From an uncultured Akkermansia sp. (GTDB taxonomy: Bacteria; Verrucomicrobiota; Verrucomicrobiia; Verrucomicrobiales; Akkermansiaceae): DNA of 34,668 bases. The notes under the pieces are model-generated. The model worked only from the letters and a program-made list of their open reading frames with translations, did no database searches and had not been told where the DNA came from. Shown here piece by piece: positions 18,190 through 25,141 of the stretch. Positions within the stretch are counted from its first letter, which is position 1. Each line of letters starts with the position of its first letter. A program made the translations under genes and the position numbers. Where the stretch lies: contig CAJGCZ010000026.1 in assembly GCA_904501975.1 (NCBI GenBank), positions 1 through 34,668 on the forward strand, written 5' to 3'.

Positions 18190-18993
18190 TTAAAGAGGAA
18201 TTTGTTCCAAATCGTCGGGCACATGGATGGAGCCGGTAAAATAGGTGGCGGCTTCCTCGGCATAGCTATGGCGGCGCGAGGCCAAGGTTTTGTCCTCGGT
18301 GTGGTATAGCAGCAAGTTCACCACCTCGAGCTCGGCGGCTAAGCGCCCGGCATCCAAAGCGGTACTATGGTGTTTTTCGTACGGTTTGAAACGCTCGCGG
18401 TCTTTGTACAAACAAAAGGCCTCGCACAGCAGCCAATCCGCTTGGGCAGCATACTCGCGAGCTCGCTCGTTGTAAGGTTCGTCGCCCAAACAGGTTAAAC
18501 GCTTACCCTCGGGCAATACCACTTCAAAACCGAACTGTTGCGCCTTGGTAGAGCCGATATCGAATGCGCGCGCCGGCAAGCCCGCCGCATCAAAGGCAGC
18601 GCCATCCTCCAGGGCACAAAAGAGAATATCCACCCCAAAATGAGCACAAACCTTGCCCGGAAGCGTGCTACGGCAAATGAGCTCCAGCACACGCATGGCC
18701 TCTGCATGCCCGTAGACATGCAGCACGCCTTCATATTTACCGGAGTTCATTCCTTGCGCAATCATGCGCACGACCCACACCACCCCCAAGATGTGGTCTG
18801 TATGCGTGTGGGTCACAAAAATGTGGTGAATAGTCGGCAGCGGTATGTTGGCCTCCTCCAATCGGCGCAAAATACCATTACCGCCCCCGGCATCCACCAA
18901 CAGCACCCCGGCACCGTGGCGCAAGGCAAAACATGTGTTATAACATTGCGTTACTGCGGCATTCCCCGTTCCCAGCATAATCAAATCAGCCAT
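18190..18993 (-). CDS. Metallo-beta-lactamase-fold hydrolase, RNase Z-like
   Basis: A 267-residue protein with the binuclear-metal signature HTHTDH at residues 62-67, and later LGDEP and YHTED segments that fit the other ligands of the RNase Z/ElaC-like group. The N-terminus LIMLGTGNA...NTCFAL matches that group (strand, GTGxA turn). It lacks the flexible arm of true tRNase Z, so tRNA processing is uncertain; a phosphodiesterase or other hydrolase role is possible. I choose the ATG at 18991-18993: an in-frame ATG at 19053 lies upstream of the promoter at 19000-19028. Divergent from ompH. Confidence 0.82.
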   Translation of the reverse strand: MADLIMLGTGNAAVTQCYNTCFALRHGAGVLLVDAGGGNGILRRLEEANIPLPTIHHIFVTHTHTDHILGVVWVVRMIAQGMNSGKYEGVLHVYGHAEAMRVLELICRSTLPGKVCAHFGVDILFCALEDGAAFDAAGLPARAFDIGSTKAQQFGFEVVLPEGKRLTCLGDEPYNERAREYAAQADWLLCEAFCLYKDRERFKPYEKHHSTALDAGRLAAELEVVNLLLYHTEDKTLASRRHSYAEEAATYFTGSIHVPDDLEQIPL

Positions 18994-18999
18994 GCCCTC

Positions 19000-19028
19000 A
19001 GTGTAACACAGCAGCGATACTCTTGCAA
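19000..19028 (-). promoter_or_regulatory. Promoter of the metallo-hydrolase gene
   Basis: TTGCAA (19023-19028) and TACACT (19000-19005) on the minus strand, 17-base spacer. Six bases separate the -10 box from the ATG, predicting a leaderless mRNA. Confidence 0.55.
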
Positions 19029-19078
19029 GTTCGGTGCTATAAAATTGCGTCATTTACACAGATGACCAAAACACATGC

Positions 19079-19106
19079 TTGACATCTTGCCGAGTTCCGC
19101 TAAAAT
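19079..19106 (+). promoter_or_regulatory. Promoter of ompH-lpxD
   Basis: TTGACA (19079-19084) and TAAAAT (19101-19106) with a 16-base spacer. The predicted leader is about 20 bases. In-frame ATGs at 19075 and 19105 lie upstream of the expected transcription start. Confidence 0.75.
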
Positions 19107-19134
19107 GAAGGCGCAAAGAACGCATTATCGAATT

Positions 19135-19758
19135 ATGAAGTTCCCCATCATCTCAACAATTGCAGTGACTCTTGCTGCCATGGTAGGTACCGCCGAGGCT
19201 GACCTTAAGGTTGCTTCTGTAGACGTAAACGAGCTCTACACCAAGTACTACAAGCGTTTCGACACAGAGGTTCGTCTCCGTGAATCTATGGAAGAGATTA
19301 AGGCTGAGGCTCAGAAGCGTCAGGAAGTTGTGCAGAAGCTTCGTGAGGAGGCCGAGCAGCTCCGCGCTCAGTACGATCCCTCCCGCTCTCAGAAGGAAAT
19401 TGACACCCTTCGCCAGAAGCTGCAGAACAAGGTAAACGAGATTCAGGCTAAGGAAACCGAGCTCAAGGAGTACCTCCAGACTCGCGACCGTGCTTTCCAG
19501 GAGCTCTACAAGCGCGACATCAACATTCTTTTCGCTGATGTTCAGAAGTGCATCTCCGAGGAGGCTGCTCTGGGAACCTACGACATCGTTCTTGATTCCA
19601 GCGCCATGAACAGCGCTCCCCGCACCAAGATTTTCCCCTACGTGAAGGAGTCCTTCGATATCACTCCGCAGGTTCTTCAGAAGCTCAACGCCGGTGCTCC
19701 TGCCGGTTTCGATGCTGATGCTGAGCTGCAGAAGGCCGGTATCAACCTCGCACAATAA
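19135..19758 (+). CDS. Periplasmic chaperone, Skp/OmpH family
   Basis: A 207-residue protein with a signal peptide (MKFPIISTIAVTLAAMVGTAEA, cleavage before DLKVASVD). The mature chain starts with the family's KVASVD-type strand, followed by a long charged coiled coil (about residues 40-140) that forms the tentacles of the trimeric chaperone holding unfolded outer-membrane proteins; the C-terminal part returns to the small beta-body (YDIVLDSSAMNSA). It is somewhat longer than E. coli Skp (161). The start at 19135 is chosen because it begins the signal peptide and follows the promoter. It lies 27 bases before lpxD, the usual skp-lpxD order of Gram-negatives. Confidence 0.88.
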   Translation: MKFPIISTIAVTLAAMVGTAEADLKVASVDVNELYTKYYKRFDTEVRLRESMEEIKAEAQKRQEVVQKLREEAEQLRAQYDPSRSQKEIDTLRQKLQNKVNEIQAKETELKEYLQTRDRAFQELYKRDINILFADVQKCISEEAALGTYDIVLDSSAMNSAPRTKIFPYVKESFDITPQVLQKLNAGAPAGFDADAELQKAGINLAQ

Positions 19759-19785
19759 TCAATTCATTCCCCTACTGAGCTGCAT

Positions 19786-20862
19786 ATGAACCTCTCTCTT
19801 TCAGAAGTTCTCGCACTCACGGGAGGCAAAACAATCAACGGCGCTCCGGAGATTTCGGTCTCCGGAGTTGCTACGTTAGCAGAAGCAACGCCGAGTGATG
19901 TTTCCTTCCTGGGTAACGAGAAATATTTCAAAGATTTCCTTGCCACCAAGGCAGGCATTGTATTGGTACCGCCCGCACTTCCGGAATACCCGGAGGGCGT
20001 TGTTTTCGTTGAAGTGGAAAATCCGTCCTTGGCTTTCAACGCCATGGTGGAGCACTTCATGAAGGCTGCCAACGACTTTGTGCCCGGTATTCATCCCACC
20101 GCCATTGTGGACCCCACCGCCAAGCTGAACCCGGACAAAGTTCGTGTTTCTGCCGGTGTGGTTATTGAAGCCAATGCCGAGATTGGCGATGGCTCCGACA
20201 TTGGTCCGGGCTGCGTTATCGGCAAGTCTGCCGTGCTTGGTCAGGACTGCAAGTTGTACGCCCGTGTTGTCGTACGCGAGCGCTGCCTTCTGGGCAACAA
20301 GGTCGTCATCCAGCCCGGCGCCGTTATCGGCTCCGATGGTTTCGGCTTCCTGTTGAACAATGAGACCGGCCGCTACGAGACTGTAGACCAAGTAGGCATT
20401 GTCGAGATTGGTGATTGTGTCGACATCGGCGCCAACACCACCATCGACCGCGCTCGCTTTGGCCGCACCATCATCGGCGAAGGCACCAAGATTGACAACC
20501 TTGTACAAATTGGTCACAATGTTGTTGTAGGCAAGCACACGGTTATCGTGGCCCAAACTGGTATTGCCGGCAGCTCCAAGATTGGCGACTATGTTACCGT
20601 AGCGGCTCAGGTGGGTATTGCTGGTCACATTTCTGTGGGCGACAAGGCTGTTCTTGCTGCCCGCACCGGTGTTATATCCTCGTTGGAGGGCGGCCAGGTA
20701 TATTGGGGCGCCCCGGCAGCTCCGTACAAGGATGCAGCCAAGCAGTTTGCCGCCATCCGCAAGCTGCCTGATGCCATGAAAGAAATGGTAGCCCTCAAGA
20801 AGCAGGCTGCCGAAATTAAGGAGTTGATTGACCAAGCTCTTGCCGAACAGGCAGGCAATTAA
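19786..20862 (+). CDS. lpxD: UDP-3-O-acylglucosamine N-acyltransferase
   Basis: A 358-residue enzyme of lipid A synthesis that adds the second acyl chain from acyl-ACP to UDP-3-O-acylglucosamine. N-terminal uridine-binding domain (about 1-100, with SDVSFLGNEKY), then a left-handed beta-helix of hexapeptide repeats (about 105-315) and a C-terminal helix. H244 in QIGHNVVVG matches the catalytic histidine and H281 in GIAGH the second conserved one. Length fits (about 340-360). Cotranscribed with the Skp-like gene and followed by a strong terminator. Shows that the organism makes lipid A. Confidence 0.96.
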   Translation: MNLSLSEVLALTGGKTINGAPEISVSGVATLAEATPSDVSFLGNEKYFKDFLATKAGIVLVPPALPEYPEGVVFVEVENPSLAFNAMVEHFMKAANDFVPGIHPTAIVDPTAKLNPDKVRVSAGVVIEANAEIGDGSDIGPGCVIGKSAVLGQDCKLYARVVVRERCLLGNKVVIQPGAVIGSDGFGFLLNNETGRYETVDQVGIVEIGDCVDIGANTTIDRARFGRTIIGEGTKIDNLVQIGHNVVVGKHTVIVAQTGIAGSSKIGDYVTVAAQVGIAGHISVGDKAVLAARTGVISSLEGGQVYWGAPAAPYKDAAKQFAAIRKLPDAMKEMVALKKQAAEIKELIDQALAEQAGN

Positions 20863-20884
20863 TTCCACTGACAGCTCAGTATTT

Positions 20885-20921
20885 CCCCACCGGTTTCACA
20901 ATCGGTGGGGATTTTCTTTTC
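20885..20921 (+). terminator. Terminator of ompH-lpxD
   Basis: CCCCACCG (20885-20892) pairs with CGGTGGGG (20903-20910), followed by ATTTTCTTTTC. Confidence 0.9.
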
Positions 20922-20974
20922 ACCTGTTATATGTTTTCCATTGATAAATGGGAATTTGTCGACCCCTCCGTACT

Positions 20975-21092
20975 ACGCACCGCAGGTGCGTTCTTCACTA
21001 CAGCGCAAGCTGTTCTTCACCATCTGCCGCAGGCAGATTCTTCACCATGCCCAACGGGCATTCTTCACCACGGCGTCAGCCGTTTCTCCTCC
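20975..21092. repeat. Array of five different palindromes with a constant 10-nt spacer
   Basis: Five short hairpins of unrelated sequence follow one another: CGCACC-gca-GGTGCG (20976-20990), CAGC-gcaa-GCTG (21001-21012), TCTGCC-gca-GGCAGA (21023-21037), TGCCC-aac-GGGCA (21048-21060) and CGGC-gtca-GCCG (21071-21082). Between them stands the spacer TTCTTCACTA once (20991-21000) and TTCTTCACCA three times (21013-21022, 21038-21047, 21061-21070); a decayed spacer ends the array. Period 22-25 bases. Short open frames here read through the spacer in changing frames and are not genes. Confidence 0.85.
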
Positions 21093-21250
21093 CAAATACA
21101 GCGAGCGCAGCGAGCCGAATTCTGAGCCCCGTTCAGGGGCGGTAGCTCAATAGCCCGGCGCGTCAGCGCCGGGTATCCCGGTGGAGAAATCTTGGAGCCC
21201 CGGTTAAGGGGCGGCAGAAAGCCGCGGTTTGGGGTATGGGCTTCATTGAA
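21093..21250 (-). repeat. Mosaic palindromic element, inverted copy E2
   Basis: Plus-strand order: block GCGAGCGCAGCGAGCCGAAT (21101-21120), hairpin GCCCC/GGGGC (21126-21140), linker GGTAGCTCAATAG (21141-21153), hairpin CCCGGCGC/GCGCCGGG (21154-21173), about 20 bases, hairpin GCCCC/GGGGC (21197-21212), then GGCAGAAAG. The reverse complement has the order of E3 at 21290-21480, with different but still self-complementary stems. Confidence 0.75.
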
Positions 21251-21289
21251 AAATAAAGTTTTATGTATACTCTTATTCGGTGGCAAAAG

Positions 21290-21480
21290 TCAATACCGTT
21301 CACTCGTTCTCTGTCGCCCCTCAACCGGGGCTCCAATGCTGTTATACCCAAAACCCGACGCTTTCGCGTCGGGCTACTGAGCTATCGCCCCTCAACCGGG
21401 GCTCCTAAATTCCGTTCGCTGCGCTCACATTAACCGGCCCCACAAATTGCTATTTGTGGGCCCATTCACCACGAACATAT
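21290..21480 (+). repeat. Mosaic palindromic element, copy E3
   Basis: Two copies of the same 20-base hairpin block (CGCCCCTCAACCGGGGCTCC) at 21315-21334 and 21386-21405, 71 bases apart. Between them lie hairpin CCCGACGC/GCGTCGGG (21354-21373) and linker CTACTGAGCTATC. Then comes AATTCCGTTCGCTGCG (21408-21423) and a hairpin CCCACAAAT-tgct-ATTTGTGGG (21439-21460). The final block and hairpin also occur near 273-322 and, inverted, near 30228-30278. No gene lies between 20863 and 21491. Confidence 0.75.
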
Positions 21481-21491
21481 ACAAAGCCTTT

Positions 21492-22244
21492 TTACTTCGT
21501 CGGCGCAACAAATACGCCCGTGGCCGCTTTCACGCTAATCCCCTGATTGGCAGCGTACGCCCTGCCCGCCGCAGCCCGAATAGCGGCAGGATTGCGGGGT
21601 GATTTCAACCATACGGCAAGCGCCTCCGTCAGCACCTTACCGGCGGGGTACATAAACTGCTGCGTCATTAACACGGGGCGGCAACCAAGTCGGCGAATCC
21701 TATCGGAAAACCATTCATCACTCATGCAGCAGAGGACGATGGCATCCGTATTCCCCTTGCAGGGAGAAAGCTGCGGCAGGTCATCATCCATCAAGCCATT
21801 GTGCCCAATAAAGGCAACCAAATCGTAGCGGCCTCCGGCTAGGGCGTTTTCAAAATCGCGCAGGCACTGCACCATAGCATCGCCACGGTAGGCATAGGCA
21901 TACACGGTTGCAGCGTCATCCGCACGCGTACACACTACGGTATCGAGCACAACGGGGCTTTTGCCTTGGTAATCGGCATAATACACGGGACGCCCCCAAT
22001 CCTTCGAGGCGCGCATTACTTTGGGCAGAGCGTCGGAGCACCCCCAATAGAGATTATTGGCCGGGTCACTGCCGTTACCAATGCGCTCCGGCACGGGGAC
22101 TATGCCTTGGTTTTCATTATCACACAAGGCAACAAACACGGCCACCTGCTTACCTACCCCTTTGGGTAAAGGAGCAGACTCCTTACCAAAGGCCTGCAAG
22201 ATGAACACAAGACAAAGGAGCAGCCCCCAAACAGATGTTTTCAT
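21492..22244 (-). CDS. Exported protein with clan CD (caspase-like) cysteine-protease features
   Basis: A 250-residue protein with a signal peptide (hydrophobic to about residue 20). The segment VAVFVALCDNENQGIVPVPERIGNG...NNLYWG resembles an unnamed family seen in diverse bacteria. Two hydrophobic strands are each followed by a candidate catalytic residue: LVAFIGHNG (H148) and DAIVLCCMS (C172/C173), which is the order and context of the His-Cys dyad in clan CD peptidases (caspases, gingipains, CHAT). This is my inference; no activity is established. It starts one base after the stop of the small gene at 22246 and is translationally coupled to it. Confidence 0.65.
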   Translation of the reverse strand: MKTSVWGLLLCLVFILQAFGKESAPLPKGVGKQVAVFVALCDNENQGIVPVPERIGNGSDPANNLYWGCSDALPKVMRASKDWGRPVYYADYQGKSPVVLDTVVCTRADDAATVYAYAYRGDAMVQCLRDFENALAGGRYDLVAFIGHNGLMDDDLPQLSPCKGNTDAIVLCCMSDEWFSDRIRRLGCRPVLMTQQFMYPAGKVLTEALAVWLKSPRNPAAIRAAAGRAYAANQGISVKAATGVFVAPTK

Positions 22245-22245
22245 G

Positions 22246-22554
22246 TTACAGCCCCTTCACTTTACGCGCTTCCGCCACCAGCTCAGCCAACGGCTCCACG
22301 GCATACTCGCTTGCCCATTTTTTCAACTCTTTACCGGTATAAGAGGAGAGCCCTGCCGCCGTCAGTTGGCGAGCCAAAATACCGGCCGGTATCAACATGC
22401 ACAGAAAATCCTCCTCGTTGGTGTACCCCGTGCGCACCTGCCCGGCAACCGTCATGATAATTCCGTCTGCAGGAGACATGGAATTGAGTTCTACAATAGC
22501 ATCGGTCAGGGTATCGCGGTCAATTTCAAAGCTCGGGGTTGATTCTGTTTCCAT
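22246..22554 (-). CDS. Small acidic protein, unknown function
   Basis: A 102-residue soluble protein from the ATG at 22552-22554; an open frame to 22596 is excluded because the promoter lies at 22561-22589. No signal peptide and no recognised family; mostly helical by eye, with GKELKKWASEYAVEPLAELVAEARKVKGL at the C-terminus. Its stop is followed by C and then the ATG of the exported caspase-like protein (TAA-C-ATG), so the two are made together. It might be a regulator or cytosolic partner of that protein, which is speculation. Confidence 0.65.
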   Translation of the reverse strand: METESTPSFEIDRDTLTDAIVELNSMSPADGIIMTVAGQVRTGYTNEEDFLCMLIPAGILARQLTAAGLSSYTGKELKKWASEYAVEPLAELVAEARKVKGL

Positions 22555-22560
22555 GGCTGA

Positions 22561-22589
22561 TTTATACCGTACAGAACCGAAAAAAGCAA
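22561..22589 (-). promoter_or_regulatory. Promoter of the 22246/21492 gene pair
   Basis: TTGCTT (22584-22589) and TATAAA (22561-22566), minus strand, 17-base spacer; six bases to the ATG, so a leaderless mRNA is expected. Confidence 0.65.
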
Positions 22590-22659
22590 GCCACAATAAA
22601 AAAATACGGGTATTTTTGCCGGCATGGCACGCTCAGGACGCGCAGGGCACATTTAACTC

Positions 22660-22688
22660 TTGCAAAATAGTTATGAATATGATAGTAT
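22660..22688 (+). promoter_or_regulatory. Promoter of the RNase D gene
   Basis: TTGCAA (22660-22665) and TAGTAT (22683-22688), 17-base spacer; the ATG at 22700 follows 11 bases later. It rules out the long in-frame extension back to 22397. Confidence 0.6.
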
Positions 22689-22699
22689 GCGCCGCGTTC

Positions 22700-23755
22700 A
22701 TGATAACTGATTCTCAAGCACTGTATGAGTGGAAACAAAGAGCGGCCGCACAGCCGCTGGGGCGCACGGTTCTCGACCTCGAAGCAGACAGCCTGCACCG
22801 CCACCGTGAAAAGCTGTGTTTGATTCAGTATGCCGATGCCGATGGAGTCAGCATTATCGACCCCCTCGCCATTGAAGACATGACCCTCTTCACCCTTTGG
22901 CTCAAAGATGCCGATGTGTGGATGCATGGTGCGGACTATGATATGAGCCTGCTGCAAAATGCCTTTGGTGTGCTGCCGCACATGATTCTTGATACGCAAA
23001 TTGCTGCCCGCTTGGTGGGATTCCGCCAGTTTGGTTTGGCTGCATTGGTGGAGCATTTCTTCGGCATCAAATTGAGCAAGAAAAACCAAAAAGCCGACTG
23101 GGGGCTGCGCCCTATGCCGCAGGAAATGAAGGCCTACGCCCAAGGCGACGTCAAGTTTATGCTCGAAATGGCCGACCGCTTGGTCGAAATGCTGCACGAG
23201 AAAGGCCGATACGACTGGTTCCTTGAAAGCTGCCAACACAATTTGGAGCGCGGGCGCGAGCGCTTTAACGAAAACGAGCAAGATGCCTGGCGCATCAAAG
23301 GCTGCGGCAAGTTTAATCGCCGTGGCTTAGCTGCCCTGCGCACTCTTTGGTATTGGCGAGACAACGAGGCCGCCCAGTGGGATCGCCCCTCATTCATGGT
23401 GTGTTCTAATGATGATTTGCTGCGTTGGAGTTTGGCCTTGCAAGAGTTCCGCTCGGTCTATCCCAAACAAAACTTCCATGCCCACCGCGCAGCCCGTTTC
23501 CGCCGCGCTATCGAGAAATTCCAGCTCATGGATGAGGATGAATACCCGCAGTTGCCCAAAAAGCAAAAGCATGAGATTGACCCGGACTTTGTAGAAACGC
23601 TGGAACGCTGGATTGCCAAACGCAACGCCATTGCCGAAGAGCTTGATTTAGAACCGGCTCTTGTAGCAACACGCTACCAGCTGGAGGCCATTGCCGCCCA
23701 CCCGGAAAAAGGCCTTAACCACCTCATGAACTGGCAGCAGCAGCTCTTTGTTTAA
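22700..23755 (+). CDS. rnd: Ribonuclease D family 3'-5' exonuclease
   Basis: A 351-residue protein with a DEDDy exonuclease domain: D26 and E28 in VLDLEAD, D81 in HGADYD, and Y146 with D150 in YAQGDV. RNase D trims 3' ends of tRNA and other stable RNAs. The second half contains an HRDC-like helical segment (about 205-280; RRGLAALRTLWYWRDNEA) and a second one near the end. Length is close to E. coli Rnd (375). The frame is open upstream to 22397, over the divergent gene, but promoter and domain start fix the ATG at 22700. Single gene; nagA, downstream, has its own promoter. Confidence 0.88.
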   Translation: MITDSQALYEWKQRAAAQPLGRTVLDLEADSLHRHREKLCLIQYADADGVSIIDPLAIEDMTLFTLWLKDADVWMHGADYDMSLLQNAFGVLPHMILDTQIAARLVGFRQFGLAALVEHFFGIKLSKKNQKADWGLRPMPQEMKAYAQGDVKFMLEMADRLVEMLHEKGRYDWFLESCQHNLERGRERFNENEQDAWRIKGCGKFNRRGLAALRTLWYWRDNEAAQWDRPSFMVCSNDDLLRWSLALQEFRSVYPKQNFHAHRAARFRRAIEKFQLMDEDEYPQLPKKQKHEIDPDFVETLERWIAKRNAIAEELDLEPALVATRYQLEAIAAHPEKGLNHLMNWQQQLFV

Positions 23756-23828
23756 GGCAGAGCTGCCCAAGTAGCTCCCGTTATGTGGAGTTAAGTCGCA
23801 CTTTGCGTGTTTGCGCGCAATTTTTCTC

Positions 23829-23857
23829 TTGAAACGCCGTACAAGAGAAGGTAAAAT
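23829..23857 (+). promoter_or_regulatory. Promoter of nagA
   Basis: TTGAAA (23829-23834) and TAAAAT (23852-23857), 17-base spacer. The leader is about 39 bases, longer than most here; no operator palindrome is evident. Confidence 0.7.
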
Positions 23858-23902
23858 ACCCGCGAAGAAAATAGGGGGTGTTCCCCACAGCTTTTTAACA
23901 TC

Positions 23903-25045
23903 ATGAAAACGCTCATCACCAATGCGCACATCATCTCCCCGGGTATCGACATCGTGGGAGGTTCCGTACTGATTGACGGCAACAAGATTGCTGCCGTTCT
24001 CACTCCCGGTGAAACAGCTGCCGCCGATAAGGTTATCGACGCCGCTGGCAACATGCTGATGCCGGGCTTTATTGATATTCACTCCCACGGTGCGGGTGGC
24101 TGTGACACTTGCGACTGCAAGGTCGAGAGCATTCGTACCATCGCTGACTGCAAGATGAAGGAGGGTGTAACTACCTGGTTGCCCACCACCCTGACTCTTG
24201 GCACCAAGACTCTGGCAGATGTTTGCGAGGTGGTGAAAGAATACGCAGCAGCCCCCACCGGCTCCAAGACTCCCGGTGTTCACTTGGAAGGCCCCTACAT
24301 CAACCCCAAGCAGTGCGGTGCCCAGAACCCCGCTTTCGTTCGCCCGGCAGATTTTGAGGAGGTAGAGATGCTCAACAACATCTATCCCGTGCTGCTGATT
24401 TCCATGGCTCCCGAAATGCCCGGCGCCCGCGATTTCATTGCCCAAGCTACTGCTGCCGGCATCACCTGCTCTGCCGGTCACTCCGCTTGCGGTTATGCCG
24501 ACTTTAAGAAAGCTAAGGCTGCCGGCCTGAAGCACCTGACCCACTTCTGCAACCAGATGAGCCCGCAGCACCATCGCGAGATTGGCCTTGTAGGCGCCGG
24601 TATGCTTGACCAGGACATCAAGATTGAGGTGATTTGCGACAAGATTCACCTCTGCGAGGATATGCTCAAGCTTACCTTCACCAACAAGAACATCTCCCAG
24701 ATGATGATGATTACAGACTCCTTGGCTTGCTCTTGGATGCCCGATGGTCCCGGTTCCCTCGGTGGCCTGCCCATCATTGTGAAGGGTGGTGTAGCTCGCT
24801 TGGAGTCCGGCAACCTTGCAGGTTCCACCTTGCGCTTCGCCAAGGGTCTCAAGAACGTGCAAGAGCTCACCGGCCAGCCCCTCAGCGAGTTGGTAAAGGC
24901 TACCTCCCTCAACCAGGCTCAGAGCCTCGGCTTGCACGACTTGGGCAAGATTGCCCCCGGCTACACGGCCGACCTCGTGCTGCTTGACGCAGAGTACGAC
25001 GTTGTCAAGACCATCATTGACGGTGAAGTTCGCTACGAGGCCTAA
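23903..25045 (+). CDS. nagA: N-acetylglucosamine-6-phosphate deacetylase
   Basis: A 380-residue amidohydrolase-superfamily enzyme that turns GlcNAc-6-phosphate into glucosamine-6-phosphate, feeding amino sugars from mucin, chitin or cell-wall recycling into glycolysis or lipid A and peptidoglycan synthesis. Metal and active-site residues are present: H60-x-H62 in DIHSHG, E129 in HLEGPY, H193 in SAGHS, H214 in LTHFCN and D272 in ITDSL. Length is typical. No nagB, transporter or NagC-like gene is adjacent, so it is a single-gene unit ending at a strong terminator. No Shine-Dalgarno sequence precedes the ATG. Confidence 0.94.
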   Translation: MKTLITNAHIISPGIDIVGGSVLIDGNKIAAVLTPGETAAADKVIDAAGNMLMPGFIDIHSHGAGGCDTCDCKVESIRTIADCKMKEGVTTWLPTTLTLGTKTLADVCEVVKEYAAAPTGSKTPGVHLEGPYINPKQCGAQNPAFVRPADFEEVEMLNNIYPVLLISMAPEMPGARDFIAQATAAGITCSAGHSACGYADFKKAKAAGLKHLTHFCNQMSPQHHREIGLVGAGMLDQDIKIEVICDKIHLCEDMLKLTFTNKNISQMMMITDSLACSWMPDGPGSLGGLPIIVKGGVARLESGNLAGSTLRFAKGLKNVQELTGQPLSELVKATSLNQAQSLGLHDLGKIAPGYTADLVLLDAEYDVVKTIIDGEVRYEA

Positions 25046-25078
25046 GCCGCGTAGCGCAACTGCCCCGCAGTTTTAATC

Positions 25079-25115
25079 GCTCCCGGCGAGCGTCATCGCC
25101 GCCGGGAGCATTTTT
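25079..25115 (+). terminator. Terminator of nagA
   Basis: GCTCCCGGCG (25079-25088) pairs with CGCCGGGAGC (25100-25109), followed by ATTTTTA. Confidence 0.9.
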
Positions 25116-25141
25116 ACCCCATCACACCATATCTGTTGACC

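Noticed and set aside
20975..21092. CRISPR array
   Set aside because: The constant unit is only 10 bases, the variable parts are palindromes of 12-15 bases, and no cas gene is present.
20905..21153. Three overlapping short open frames in the palindrome array
   Set aside because: They read the constant spacer in three frames; there is no start context or conserved protein.
22397..22699. N-terminal extension of RNase D
   Set aside because: It overlaps the opposite-strand gene and both promoters; the exonuclease fold begins at the ATG at 22700.
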